From an uncultured Desulfovibrio sp. (GTDB lineage Bacteria > Desulfobacterota > Desulfovibrionia > Desulfovibrionales > Desulfovibrionaceae): a DNA stretch of 64,000 bases. The notes beneath the pieces were generated by a model, which saw only the letters and a list, made by a program, of their open reading frames with translations, made no database searches and was not told the origin of the DNA. The stretch lies in contig NZ_CABSIF010000002.1 in the NCBI RefSeq assembly GCF_902477725.1, positions 124,001 to 188,000 on the forward strand, read 5' to 3'. Below, piece after piece: positions 26,059 through 34,870 of the stretch; within the stretch, counting starts at the first letter, position 1; each line of letters opens with the position of its first letter. The translations under genes and the position numbers were made by a program.

Positions 26059-28734
26059 TTACTCTGGATAGGATTGACCGTCCGCAAATATCTGCGCTGT
26101 TTTAAGCAAGCCTATGCGCTGGCGCAGAGTTTCGGGTGTTCCCAGGGTGTCTAGCACTGCCATGCAGAAAACCATAGGTGACAAATAACCGTTACTCCAG
26201 TCTGCCACAAATGTCACGGCCTCCACCTGGCCCGTTGCATTGGTCTCTGTGGACCAGTCGCGCAACATCAGTCGGATATCTGCTGTGCGCGGGCCCTTCT
26301 TGGTATCACGCGTGAACATGCGCTCGGGCAGCTCTGCAAATTCGGCAAAACAGCGAGCCGCAGCCGCGGTTTCTTCCTGAGTGGGCATGCGCAGGGTAAA
26401 GGCCTCGGCAACGGCCTGTTCTGTGCGGCGGCTTTTCTCCACAGGCTCCACCCGCAGTACGGTCATGCCGGGGGGCAGCAGGGGGGCCAGGCGCGCGGCT
26501 ACTTCTTCCGGCGGCAAATTTTTGTGCAGGGTAAGGGCAAACCACTCCGCCTGGCTTTCCACGCCCACAGGCAGCGCACGGCCAAAGGAGAGCAGCGGCA
26601 TGGGGTGAAAACCCTGCGAAAATGCCAGGGGCATGGCAGCCCTGCGCAGAGCGCGGTCAAGCACGGCCTGCAATTCAAGCTGGCTCAAATATGCGCTGCC
26701 CCCAGCCTTGCTGTGCCACAGGCGGTACTGGGCCGCCTTGACGGTCAGCTCCGCCGTGATCTTGGGCGGGCGGCTGGTTTGCGGGCGGCATACAAGGCGG
26801 CCTTCCTCGTCCAGAGTGGGCGCGTGGGCCATCTGGTCGCGCTGCGGCAAAATAAGCCTGTTGCGGTGCAGGGGCTGGTCGGGTTCGTCCGAGTCTGCCG
26901 GGGCGGATGCGTGTTGCATGCGCGAAGGGCCAGCCTTGGTGTCGCAGGCGCCGCACTGGCGGCAAGCGCCGTAGCGGCAATCATCGGTAATTTTTTCCGT
27001 CAGGGCGCGTTCGCGTTCACGCAGCAGAAATTCCTCGGAGATGCCAGCTTCAAGGTGGCTCCAGGGCAGGGCCGCGCCGGGTTCGCGCGGGCCGGTGCAT
27101 TCCTGCGCGCTGATGCCGCACTCTTCAAGGGCTTCAAGCCAGGGCGGCAAAGAAAAATGTTCCATCCAGCTCGTAAACACCGCACCCTTGCGATAGGCCT
27201 TTTCCACCACATCGGCCATGCGGCGGTCTGCGCGCGACAAGACACCCTCAAGGTGGCTCATGGCGGGTTCGTGCCAACGCAGCTTGAGGAATTTTTGTCC
27301 CTTGAACTGCGTCCGCACCAGATTGACGCGGCGCTGGATTTCATCCTGCCCGATCTGCGGCACCCACTGGAAGGGCGTGAAGGGCTTGGGAACAAAGGGC
27401 GAAAGAGCGGCTGTCACCTGTAAGCGGGGGTTGCCGCGACCTGCGGCATCGCGCACCTTACGGCAGATATCCGCAATGGCCGACAGGTCTTCATCCGTTT
27501 CTGTAGGCAGGCCGATCATGAAATAGAGCTTTACAAGCCGCCAGCCGTGTTCGACCAGCTTCTGCGCGTGCAGCAGCAGGCCTTCTTCGGTAACGCCTTT
27601 GTTGATGACATCGCGCAGACGCTGGCTGCCAGCCTCGGGGGCGAGAGTCACGCCCGTGCGGCGCAGATCGGCCATGCGCTCAATGATTTCGTCATCAATG
27701 GAGCCAACGCGCAGCGAGGGCAGGGAGAGGCTGATCTGTTCGCGGGCGCAGCGGTCAAGCACGCCGAAGCTCAGGGTTTTCAAGGCGGAAAAGTCGCCCG
27801 TGCTCAGAGAAAGGAAGGAAATTTCGTCAAAGCCCGTTTCGTTCAGGCATTTGGTCAGGAGTTCATTGATATTGTCGAGCGAGCGTTCGCGCACAGGGCG
27901 GTAAACCATGCCCGCATGGCAAAAACGGCAGCCGCGTGTGCAGCCGCGCGCGATTTCGAGCGAGAGGCGATTGTGCACCGCGCCCACAGGCACAACCTGC
28001 CGCGTGGGGTAGGCCGCATTGTTGAGATCGGCCACAATGCGCCGGGTGGGGCGCTGGTAGTCGTCACGCAGGGGCTTGAGCGGGAACACGGGAGCGCCTG
28101 CGGCGTCAAATTCCTGCTGAAAAAGGGACGGCACGTATACGCCGGGAATGGTGCGCGATTGCAGCAGCATTTCATCGCGCGTCCAGCCCAGATCCAGAGC
28201 TTTTTCGAGCATGCGCAGCACGTCCGGGAGGCTTTCCTCGCCATCGCCGAGCACCATAATGTCCACAAAGGGGGTCAGCGGTTCCGCGCTCAGCAGCGCG
28301 CCGCCGCCAGCAATAACCAGGGGGCATTGGGTGAGGCTTTGCGGCCTGTCTGCCGTGCGCAGCGGAATGCCCGCCAGATCGAGCATGTAGAGCACATTTG
28401 TGTAGCAGAGCTCGTGCGTGATGGAAAAGCTCAGGCAGTGCATGCTGCCCAGGGGCGTATCTGATTCCAGCGTGGCCAGAGGCGTGTTGTGTGCGCGCAG
28501 GATATCTGCGGCTTCCTTTTCAGGAGCCATGACGCGTTCTGCCCACCAGCGCGGTTCGCTGTTGACGATATTGTAAAGAATTTTTTGCCCAAGGTAGGAC
28601 ATGCCCACATCATAGGTATCGGGAAAGGCCAAGGCCACGCGCAGGCGTACGTCTTCGGGGTTCTTACGGCAGGCGTTGTCCTCAATGCCCGCATAGCGGC
28701 TGGGTTTGGGCAATAGGGGCAGCAGTGGGCGCAT
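26059..28734 (-). CDS. TIGR03960-family radical SAM protein fused to a TIGR03936/DUF2344 domain
   Basis: The 891-residue protein has an N-terminal cobalamin-binding-like domain (about 1-230), then a radical SAM domain with CxxxCxxC in RGCTRGCRFCHAG near residue 270. A Cys cluster follows (YGACRQCGACDTK, about 590), then a C-terminal DUF2344-like domain (from about 650, YRLWHSKAGGSAYLSQLELQ). This architecture is known as the TIGR03960 family, whose substrate is not established to my knowledge. Homologues in other phyla neighbour ribonuclease E/G or rplU genes. The ATG at 28734 matches the usual N-terminus. Confidence 0.9.
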   Translation of the reverse strand: MRPLLPLLPKPSRYAGIEDNACRKNPEDVRLRVALAFPDTYDVGMSYLGQKILYNIVNSEPRWWAERVMAPEKEAADILRAHNTPLATLESDTPLGSMHCLSFSITHELCYTNVLYMLDLAGIPLRTADRPQSLTQCPLVIAGGGALLSAEPLTPFVDIMVLGDGEESLPDVLRMLEKALDLGWTRDEMLLQSRTIPGVYVPSLFQQEFDAAGAPVFPLKPLRDDYQRPTRRIVADLNNAAYPTRQVVPVGAVHNRLSLEIARGCTRGCRFCHAGMVYRPVRERSLDNINELLTKCLNETGFDEISFLSLSTGDFSALKTLSFGVLDRCAREQISLSLPSLRVGSIDDEIIERMADLRRTGVTLAPEAGSQRLRDVINKGVTEEGLLLHAQKLVEHGWRLVKLYFMIGLPTETDEDLSAIADICRKVRDAAGRGNPRLQVTAALSPFVPKPFTPFQWVPQIGQDEIQRRVNLVRTQFKGQKFLKLRWHEPAMSHLEGVLSRADRRMADVVEKAYRKGAVFTSWMEHFSLPPWLEALEECGISAQECTGPREPGAALPWSHLEAGISEEFLLRERERALTEKITDDCRYGACRQCGACDTKAGPSRMQHASAPADSDEPDQPLHRNRLILPQRDQMAHAPTLDEEGRLVCRPQTSRPPKITAELTVKAAQYRLWHSKAGGSAYLSQLELQAVLDRALRRAAMPLAFSQGFHPMPLLSFGRALPVGVESQAEWFALTLHKNLPPEEVAARLAPLLPPGMTVLRVEPVEKSRRTEQAVAEAFTLRMPTQEETAAAARCFAEFAELPERMFTRDTKKGPRTADIRLMLRDWSTETNATGQVEAVTFVADWSNGYLSPMVFCMAVLDTLGTPETLRQRIGLLKTAQIFADGQSYPE

Positions 28735-28774
28735 GTCTATCCTTGTGTGGGTTGGAGAAAAAGGCGAAGGGTGC

Positions 28775-28801
28775 AAAAAGGGCGGCGTTTTGCGCCGCCC
28801 C
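28775..28801 (-). terminator. Terminator upstream of the radical SAM gene
   Basis: On the minus strand, GGGCGGCG pairs with CGCCGCCC around a 5-base loop and is followed by TTTTT. It terminates the small gene at 28899. A second, larger inverted repeat (GCAAACCCC ... GGGGTTTGC) spans 28812-28878. Confidence 0.8.
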
Positions 28802-28898
28802 AAGAGTGATGGCAAACCCCGTTTCTCGGGTATTGCGCCGTCAAAGTCGGCAAAGCCGCCGGGCGCAAAGGGGTTTGCTGCAAGAGTTTTACTTGTAA

Positions 28899-29240
28899 TT
28901 ACTTGATAAGGCCGCTGCCGGAACCGCCAAAGGGTTCGGAGCTGAACTGCATCTTGCCGAGGCCGCCGGCCACGGTCAGATTGGTGCAGGCTTCGATGTA
29001 CTTGTCCTGCAGTTCCTTGGGGGTGTTGGCATAGCGGTAGAGGAAATTTTTTCCCTCAATGCTGCCCGTAAAATCAGGTTCAAAGGGATAGCCGTAGGGC
29101 AACAGCATCATCTGCACACCCTGCTGGGTGGGGACAGTCTGAAGGGTGGCCACCTCGTTAAGGCAGTCCTTGTCGGCGTCATACTTGCCGATGACCAGTT
29201 CGCCCGTCACCAGCTTCATCAAACGGATATCATAAGCCAT
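28899..29240 (-). CDS. Hypothetical protein, short beta-rich domain
   Basis: A 113-residue protein of unknown function. The N-terminal pattern MAYDIRLMKLVTGELVIGKYD...VATLQTVPTQQGVQMMLLPYGYPFEP suggests a small beta-barrel (Sm-like) fold, an inference only. A GAGGAG ribosome binding site six bases before the ATG at 29240 decides the start over the upstream TTG. It is divergent from rnc, with about 100 bp between them, and is followed by its own terminator. Confidence 0.75.
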   Translation of the reverse strand: MAYDIRLMKLVTGELVIGKYDADKDCLNEVATLQTVPTQQGVQMMLLPYGYPFEPDFTGSIEGKNFLYRYANTPKELQDKYIEACTNLTVAGGLGKMQFSSEPFGGSGSGLIK

Positions 29241-29341
29241 GCTCAACTCCTCGGTAGTCGTTGGTTTTACCTAGGCATTGGCGCAACGCATGTCAAGGTA
29301 TTTTATGTTGCCAACAGTTTTGAAATGACTACAGTACGGGC

Positions 29342-30085
29342 ATGCAGAATTTTGACGCACCCATCAATACAGACCCCGCAGCAGCGGCCAAAGTGCTGGA
29401 ACCCGTGCTCGGGTATGTCTTTACAAAGCCCGCGCTGCTGGATCTTGCCCTGACGCACAGCTCGTGGGCCAATGAATGCGGCACAGGGCAAAACCATAAT
29501 GAACGTCTTGAATTTTTAGGCGATGCCGTGCTTGAACTGTGTGTCTCTGCCCAGTTATTCAGGCGGTTTCCCGATGCGCGCGAAGGCGAGCTGACCAAGA
29601 TGCGGGCGCATCTGGTGAGCACCGTAAGCCTTGCGGAGCGGGCACGGAAGATTGGGCTTGTTGCCTTGCTGAAACTGGGACGGGGAGAAGAAAGCCAGGG
29701 AGGGCGCAATCGTGATGGCGTGTTGAGCGATGCGCTGGAGGCCGTGCTTGCTGCCGTGTATGAGGACGGCGGTTTTGCTGCCGCCCAGGGCGTGGTAGCG
29801 CGGCTTTTTGCCGACCGCTGGCCCACGGCTGCAAGCAAGACCATGCCCAAGGACTATAAGACCCGGCTTCAGGAAGCTTCGCAACAGCGCTTTGGCGAAG
29901 CGCCGCTCTACACCCGCATGGGCAGCCAAGGGCCGGAGCATGCCAAAATTTTTGAGATAGCCTTGCGGCTGCCAGATGGAACCGAATTTGCCGCCACTGG
30001 CAGCAGCTGCAAAAAGGCGGAACAAAATGCCGCCCAGCAGGCGCTTGACGTTCTTGAATCTACTGCAATACCAAAAAAGAACTGA
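29342..30085 (+). CDS. rnc: Ribonuclease III
   Basis: RNase III (247 residues) cleaves double-stranded RNA in rRNA and mRNA processing. The catalytic domain carries the signature NERLEFLGDAVLEL near residues 50-63 and later acidic residues in SDALEAVLAAVYEDGG. The C-terminal double-stranded RNA-binding domain is at about 160-240, with SCKKAEQNAAQQALDVL. It might also act on structured RNAs such as the one in the CRISPR locus, though nothing here shows that. Confidence 0.96.
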   Translation: MQNFDAPINTDPAAAAKVLEPVLGYVFTKPALLDLALTHSSWANECGTGQNHNERLEFLGDAVLELCVSAQLFRRFPDAREGELTKMRAHLVSTVSLAERARKIGLVALLKLGRGEESQGGRNRDGVLSDALEAVLAAVYEDGGFAAAQGVVARLFADRWPTAASKTMPKDYKTRLQEASQQRFGEAPLYTRMGSQGPEHAKIFEIALRLPDGTEFAATGSSCKKAEQNAAQQALDVLESTAIPKKN

Positions 30086-30138
30086 CAAATCCCCCAATAT
30101 GCCGCTGCAAAGCATGCGTGCATAATCGGGATTGTCCC

Positions 30139-30163
30139 GGCCCGGGGGCACAGCCCCCGGGCC
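30139..30163 (+). terminator. GC-rich hairpin between rnc and flagellin
   Basis: GGCCCGGGGGC pairs perfectly with GCCCCCGGGCC around ACA, between the convergent rnc and flagellin genes. No U-run follows on either strand, so it is a possible bidirectional terminator. Confidence 0.55.
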
Positions 30164-30201
30164 TCCCATCTTTGGTCCACCACAGCCTAGTTTATGATGG
30201 C

Positions 30202-31110
30202 CTAACCGCCGATAAGCTTCATGGCCATCTGCGGCAAGGAGTTGGCCTGCGACAACATGGCCACCGCAGACTGGGTGAGAATCTGGTTGCGGACAAAGGA
30301 CGTCATTTCTGTTGCCACGTCCACGTCGGAAATACGGGATTCAGCAGCCTGGAGATTTTCAGCCTGAGTATTCAGGTTGGTAATCGTATTTTCCAGACGG
30401 TTCTGCACCGCGCCAAGGTGCGCGCGGATTTTATCCTTGGACACAATGGCCTTCGTGATGGCCTCAAGCGACTGCTGCGCGGCCTGCTGCGTGGAAACCG
30501 TGCCGCCCGCGCGCAATGTGTTGGTGGCGGTATCATAGGCCTGATTGCCAACACCAAGGGCAGATGCAGTGGTGCTACCGATGGTGATATAGTAATAGTC
30601 TTCGGCAGAATCGTTGCCGGTGCCAAAGTGAACCTTCAGCTTGCCGGAAGCCGTCATGCCGCTGCCATCGTGCGTGTCAGAGGACAATGTGCCGTTCAAC
30701 AGGTGGATACCGTTGAAATCGGTGGCGTTGGCGATACGGGTAATTTCCGAAGCCATTGCCTGGTACTCGGACTCGATCATCAGGCGCTGCGTGGAATCAT
30801 AGGTACCGGTGGCCGCCTGTTCCGCCAGTTCCTTCATGCGCGTGAGCTTTTCATCGATGATGCCAAGCGCGCCGTCAGCGGTCTGGATCATGGAAATAGC
30901 GTCGTTCGCGTTACGCGCGCCCTGATGCAGGGTGGTTATGTCGGCGCGTTGCAGTTCTCGAATTGCCAGACCTGCGGCATCATCAGCGGCGCTGTTGACG
31001 CGAAGACCAGACGACAAGCGCTGCATGGATTTTCCCAGTGCCGAGTAATGCGCATTTAAATTTCTGGCCGTGTTGTCGGCCATCATATTATGGTTAATGA
31101 CCAAAGACAT
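30202..31110 (-). CDS. Flagellin
   Basis: A 302-residue flagellin with conserved D0/D1 ends: N-terminal MSLVINHNMMADNTARNLN...SMQRLSSGLRVNSAADDAAGLAI and C-terminal QNRLENTITNLNTQAENLQAAESRISDVDVATEM...NQILTQSAVAMLSQAN. The central variable domain is short. It is exported by the flagellar type III system and forms the filament. The ATG at 31110 follows an AGGAGGTG ribosome binding site. Expression is probably sigma-54 dependent (promoter at 31151-31166). Confidence 0.96.
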   Translation of the reverse strand: MSLVINHNMMADNTARNLNAHYSALGKSMQRLSSGLRVNSAADDAAGLAIRELQRADITTLHQGARNANDAISMIQTADGALGIIDEKLTRMKELAEQAATGTYDSTQRLMIESEYQAMASEITRIANATDFNGIHLLNGTLSSDTHDGSGMTASGKLKVHFGTGNDSAEDYYYITIGSTTASALGVGNQAYDTATNTLRAGGTVSTQQAAQQSLEAITKAIVSKDKIRAHLGAVQNRLENTITNLNTQAENLQAAESRISDVDVATEMTSFVRNQILTQSAVAMLSQANSLPQMAMKLIGG

Positions 31111-31150
31111 GGGACACCTCCTGGTGGTTACTAAGCTGTACTCGCCAAGA

Positions 31151-31166
31151 TGCAATCCATGTGCCA
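31151..31166 (-). promoter_or_regulatory. Sigma-54 (RpoN) promoter of the flagellin gene
   Basis: On the minus strand, TGGCACATGGATTGCA matches the -24/-12 consensus, with GG and GC exactly 10 bases apart. It lies about 40 bp before the flagellin ATG, giving a leader of roughly 30 bases. The AT-rich stretch upstream (31167-31215) could hold IHF or activator sites. The rest of 31216-31434 shows nothing recognisable. Confidence 0.82.
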
Positions 31167-31434
31167 ACAAAAAAAATTGTTATAATTTAGATAGTTATAA
31201 AATTTAAATTGTAACGGGAAAAAATTTCCCTCCCCGGAGAGGAATTTTTGACAGTATATCAAGGCATTCGCGCAAACCACTTTGCCTGCCTGCTTCGGCC
31301 ATGGAGGCTGGTCTGCCGAAGACTTTTCTCATGCCCCGATGCGCAGGCAGCCATTGAGCGCAGGCATTGCGCACAGGCATACGCCTGAGGAAAAGGTATT
31401 CGTTAAGGTCGTGGGCCGTGCGCACCATACAGAA

Positions 31435-31479
31435 AACCCCGGCCTGTTCCCCCCATGTATCGGGGAGCAGGCCGGGGTT
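31435..31479 (-). terminator. Terminator of the amino-acid ABC transporter operon
   Basis: AACCCCGGCCTG pairs with CAGGCCGGGGTT (extended by GGGGA-type pairs), and on the minus strand it is followed by TTTTCTG. It sits about 30 bp downstream of the ATPase gene stop. Confidence 0.85.
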
Positions 31480-31508
31480 ACGCTGTTGTCAGCGCCCTGA
31501 GGCGGCGA

Positions 31509-32261
31509 TTAGTGCGGAATGATGTTGGCCAAAAAGTCCTTGGCGCGCTGGGTTGCCGGATTGTCGAAGAACTTGTCCTTGGGGGAGTCTTCAAGAATCT
31601 GGCCGTTTTCCATAAAGAGAACCCGGTTGGCGACCTTGCGGGCAAAGCCCATTTCGTGGGTAACGACCATCATGGTCATGCCTTCGTAGGCCAGTTCAAC
31701 CATGACATCCAGCACTTCGTTAATCATTTCCGGGTCAAGTGCGGAGGTCGGCTCGTCAAAAAGCATGGCCACGGGATCCATGCACAGGGCACGGGCAATG
31801 GCAACGCGTTGCTGCTGCCCGCCCGAAAGCTGTGAGGGATACTTTTCCGTCTGCTGTTCAAGGCCGACCCGCTTGAGCAGCATGTGGGCCTTTTCCATAG
31901 ATTCTTCGCGGTTGCGCTTGAGCACTTTTTCCTGAGCCAGAACAAGGTTATGGATGATGTTCAGGTGCGGAAAAAGCTCAAAATGCTGAAAAACCATGCC
32001 AACGTGGCTGCGGAGCTGGGCCAGGTTGGTCTTTTTGCTGGTCACTTCTGTGTTGTTCACAAAAATTTTGCCAGACTGCACGGGTTCAAGGCCGTTCACG
32101 GTTTTGATCAGCGTGGATTTTCCCGAACCGGAAGGCCCGCATACCACAACAACCTCGCCTTTGTGTATGCGCGTGCTACAGTGGCTCAGCACATTGAAGT
32201 CACCGTACCACTTGGATACGTTTTCCAGAATGATCATGGCTTCATCGGTGGGATTAATCAT
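31509..32261 (-). CDS. Polar amino acid ABC transporter, ATP-binding protein (GltL/GlnQ type)
   Basis: The 250-residue ATPase has Walker A GPSGSGKST, Q-loop VFQHFELFPHL, ABC signature LSGGQQQRVAIARAL, Walker B VAMLFDEPTSALDP and switch His in VVTHEMGFA. It energises uptake of a polar amino acid, probably glutamate or aspartate from the whole operon. It starts within the stop of the preceding permease (ATGA overlap), the last gene of a four-gene operon SBP-permease-permease-ATPase. Confidence 0.95.
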   Translation of the reverse strand: MINPTDEAMIILENVSKWYGDFNVLSHCSTRIHKGEVVVVCGPSGSGKSTLIKTVNGLEPVQSGKIFVNNTEVTSKKTNLAQLRSHVGMVFQHFELFPHLNIIHNLVLAQEKVLKRNREESMEKAHMLLKRVGLEQQTEKYPSQLSGGQQQRVAIARALCMDPVAMLFDEPTSALDPEMINEVLDVMVELAYEGMTMMVVTHEMGFARKVANRVLFMENGQILEDSPKDKFFDNPATQRAKDFLANIIPH

Positions 32262-32935
32262 TGATTGAGTCTCTTTTTTACCATGGTTACGGTGGCTGAA
32301 ACACAGAGGCAGACCACAAAGTAGCCGGATCCTGCAATCAGTACCATATCAATTTCATAGCCTGTTGTTTTGCCAATGTTGGAAGCGGTGCGGAAAAAGT
32401 CGGCAAGGCCGATGATGTACACCAGGGCGGTATCCTGAAAAAGAATCATGCCCTGGGTCAGCAGCAGGGGCGTCATAACGCGGAATGCCTGCGGCAGGAT
32501 GACATAGGTGATGGTTTGCGACTTGGTCATGCCAAGGGCAAGGGATGCCGCATACTGGCCGCTCGAAACACTGCGCATGCCTGCGCGGATAATTTCTGCA
32601 TAGTAGGCCGCCTCAAATGCGGTAAAGGCCACTATGGCGGAAACAAGCCGAATGTCTGTTTGCGGCGAAAGATTGAAGAATGAAGTCAAAAACTGCGGCA
32701 CAATGAGGTAGAACCATAACAGTACCATCACAAGGGGAATGGAGCGGAAGCAGTTCACGTAGGCGGCGGAGAGCCAGCGCATGGGCGCGTAAACAGAAAT
32801 GCGCGCCACAGCAAGCAACGTGCCTATCACCATGCCAAAGGCAATGGCCGTGATGGTGATCTTGAGCGTTACCAATGCCCCCTGCGCAAGCAGGGGCAGG
32901 CTCTGCTGGATGATGCTCCAGTCTATGCTAAACAT
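32258..32935 (-). CDS. Amino acid ABC transporter permease (GltK type)
   Basis: A 225-residue HisMQ-family permease with about five membrane helices and the ATPase-coupling EAA loop AASLALGMTKSQTITYVILPQAFR near residues 133-156. It is smaller than its partner permease, as in GltJK pairs. It overlaps the upstream permease by eight bases and the ATPase by four, so translation is tightly coupled. Confidence 0.93.
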   Translation of the reverse strand: MFSIDWSIIQQSLPLLAQGALVTLKITITAIAFGMVIGTLLAVARISVYAPMRWLSAAYVNCFRSIPLVMVLLWFYLIVPQFLTSFFNLSPQTDIRLVSAIVAFTAFEAAYYAEIIRAGMRSVSSGQYAASLALGMTKSQTITYVILPQAFRVMTPLLLTQGMILFQDTALVYIIGLADFFRTASNIGKTTGYEIDMVLIAGSGYFVVCLCVSATVTMVKKRLNQ

Positions 32936-33677
32936 TTTTGCCTCCTGTGCTCATGGAGGGCAAACGCATTTTGTTCTCCAGCAGTTTCATGGAACGCATG
33001 ACCACAAAATTCAGGAAGGCGTAGGCAAGCGTAACCGCAATAAACGATTCATACGCGTAGCCAGAAAATTCCAGAAGGCGGTTGGCCTGTGCGGTCAGTT
33101 CTATAAGTCCCACAGTTGAAGCGACTGCGGTGTTTTTGACCATATTGAGCATTTCTGAGGTCAACGGCGGAATAATGATGCGGTAGGCATTGGGCAACAG
33201 AACATGCCGATAGGTCTGCGGCAGCGTAAGGCCAAGGGCCAGGGCGGCGTAGCGTTGTCCGCGCGAGAGCGCCTGAATGCCAGACCTGACCTGCTCACAG
33301 ACGCGCGCCCCGGTAAAGAAACCCAGCGCGCAGGTGGCAATGACAAAAAATTGGATGTTGGGGTTCAGTTCTGCCTTAAACCATACGCTAGCTTTGTAGG
33401 GCAGCAGGTCGGGTGCTGCGAGGTACCATATGAAAAACTGAACGATAAGAGGTATGTTACGAAAAATGGTCACATAGGCCGTGCCAATGTTACTCAGAAT
33501 CTTGTTGGGCAGAGTGCGGAGAATACCGAAAAAAGAGCCCAGAAGAAAAGCCAGAATCCAGGCACAGACAGACAGGGCCACTGTCGTCAAAAAGCCGTCC
33601 ACCAGCCAGCTAAAGTAGGTGACGTTTCCGAACGGCGCCTGCTCAAAAAAAATGCCCCAGTTCCAGTTAGCCTGCAT
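32928..33677 (-). CDS. Amino acid ABC transporter permease (GltJ type)
   Basis: A 249-residue HisMQ-family permease. The N-terminus NWNWGIFFEQAPFGNVTYFSWLVDGFLTTVALS is characteristic of GltJ. The EAA loop is YAALALGLTLPQTYRHVLLPNAYR. An extra loop (about 85-105, SVWFKAELNP) distinguishes it from GltK, as in the glutamate/aspartate systems. It follows the binding protein after a strong hairpin that probably sets the expression ratio. Confidence 0.93.
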   Translation of the reverse strand: MQANWNWGIFFEQAPFGNVTYFSWLVDGFLTTVALSVCAWILAFLLGSFFGILRTLPNKILSNIGTAYVTIFRNIPLIVQFFIWYLAAPDLLPYKASVWFKAELNPNIQFFVIATCALGFFTGARVCEQVRSGIQALSRGQRYAALALGLTLPQTYRHVLLPNAYRIIIPPLTSEMLNMVKNTAVASTVGLIELTAQANRLLEFSGYAYESFIAVTLAYAFLNFVVMRSMKLLENKMRLPSMSTGGKNV

Positions 33678-33732
33678 TCGTTGGTTCCATCCCTGTGTAA
33701 AAAACGTATCTCATGGTGCAGCGGGCTTAAAC

Positions 33733-33777
33733 GCATGCCCGGGAGCGCCCGCTTGCGCCTGAAGCTCCCGGGCATGC
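33733..33777 (-). other. Intercistronic hairpin after the substrate-binding protein gene
   Basis: A 14-bp perfect inverted repeat (GCATGCCCGGGAGC and complement) encloses a short GC-rich loop between the binding-protein and permease genes. Such hairpins commonly stabilise the 3' end of the binding-protein mRNA or terminate partially, giving excess binding protein. Confidence 0.6.
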
Positions 33778-33783
33778 CTAAAA

Positions 33784-34695
33784 TCAGTTCAGGGCCTTGT
33801 CGTTGGGGGCCTTGAAAAGAGCCTTCATTTCGTCAGACATTTCAAAATTCATGTTCATGTTCTTGGGCGGAATCGGCTGCATGAACCAGCGGTTAAAGGA
33901 CTTTTCGGCGTTGCCGTTGCCCTGTTCCGCGGCAATCACGTCGTCAAGCAGCTTCTTGAACTGGGCATCACCCTTGCGCACCATGCAGCCGTAGGCTTCA
34001 AAGCTCTGCGGGGTACCCACGATGATCCAGTCAGCGGGCTTTTTGGCCTTGGCGCGTTCGCCGGCAAGCAGGGCGTCATCCATAAAGAAGGCCACAGCGC
34101 GGCCAGATTCCACAGTGCGGAACGCATCGCCGTGGTCTTTTACGCTGATGATGTTGATGGCGAGGCCCTTCTCGTCATTCATCTTGTTCAGCAGCTTTTC
34201 AGACGTGGTGCCGGAGGTCACGGCAACGTTCTTGCCCTTCAGGCCGTCAAAGTCCGTGATGCCGGAGTCTTTGTTGACCAGCAAGCGGGTGCCGATGATA
34301 AAAAAGGTGTTGGAGAAGTCAACCTGCTGCTGACGTTCCAGGTTGTTGGTGGTCGAGCCACACTCGAAATCAAAGGTGCCGTTTTGCAGCAGGGGAATGC
34401 GGTTCTGCGAGGTGATGGGCACAAAGCGCACCTGGAGGTTGGGCATGTTCAGCTGTTTTTTAACGGCTTCCACAACCTTGTTGGAATAGTCCTGTGCGTA
34501 GCCGATAACGTTCTGCTGAAGATCGTAGTAGGAAAAAGGCACGGAAGATTCACGGTGACCCACAACAATCACGCCGGTATCCTTGATTTTTTTCAAGGTG
34601 CCGGTGAGTTCCTCTGCCTGCGCCTGACCGCCCTGAACAGAGGTCAGCAGAAGCAGAGCCGCAAGAGCGGACAAAATGGATTTCTTCAGCGCCAT
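33784..34695 (-). CDS. Glutamate/aspartate-type ABC transporter substrate-binding protein
   Basis: A 303-residue periplasmic binding protein. It has a signal peptide (MALKKSILSALAALLLLTSVQGGQAQA), then the SBP family 3 fold with GVIVVGHRESSVPFSYYD, PITSQNRIPLLQNGTFDFECGSTTNN and the ligand Asp in AVAFFMDDALL. This pattern is close to GltI. The ATG at 34695 has a strong AGGAGG six bases upstream; an earlier in-frame ATG at 34716 lacks this. First gene of the transporter operon. Confidence 0.93.
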   Translation of the reverse strand: MALKKSILSALAALLLLTSVQGGQAQAEELTGTLKKIKDTGVIVVGHRESSVPFSYYDLQQNVIGYAQDYSNKVVEAVKKQLNMPNLQVRFVPITSQNRIPLLQNGTFDFECGSTTNNLERQQQVDFSNTFFIIGTRLLVNKDSGITDFDGLKGKNVAVTSGTTSEKLLNKMNDEKGLAINIISVKDHGDAFRTVESGRAVAFFMDDALLAGERAKAKKPADWIIVGTPQSFEAYGCMVRKGDAQFKKLLDDVIAAEQGNGNAEKSFNRWFMQPIPPKNMNMNFEMSDEMKALFKAPNDKALN

Positions 34696-34854
34696 GGTTT
34701 CCTCCTGGAATGGCATTTACGGAAGACGGCGCCCCGTTGCCAAATAGCAGCGCCGCCCAAGAAAACTACCCGGAAAATGGTGTTTGCCAGACCCATGAAA
34801 GCCAAGCCCCGCATTCAGTATCCACGGTGCTCTGGTTTTGATGGGGTGCCGGTG

Positions 34855-34870
34855 TGCAAGGGCACGTCCA
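34855..34870 (-). promoter_or_regulatory. Candidate sigma-54 promoter of the transporter operon
   Basis: The minus-strand sequence TGGACGTGCCCTTGCA has GG and GC separated by exactly 10 bases and a consensus TTGCA at -12, but the -24 element departs from TGGCAC. It would give a leader of about 150 bases. No activator gene is nearby. Confidence 0.35.
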
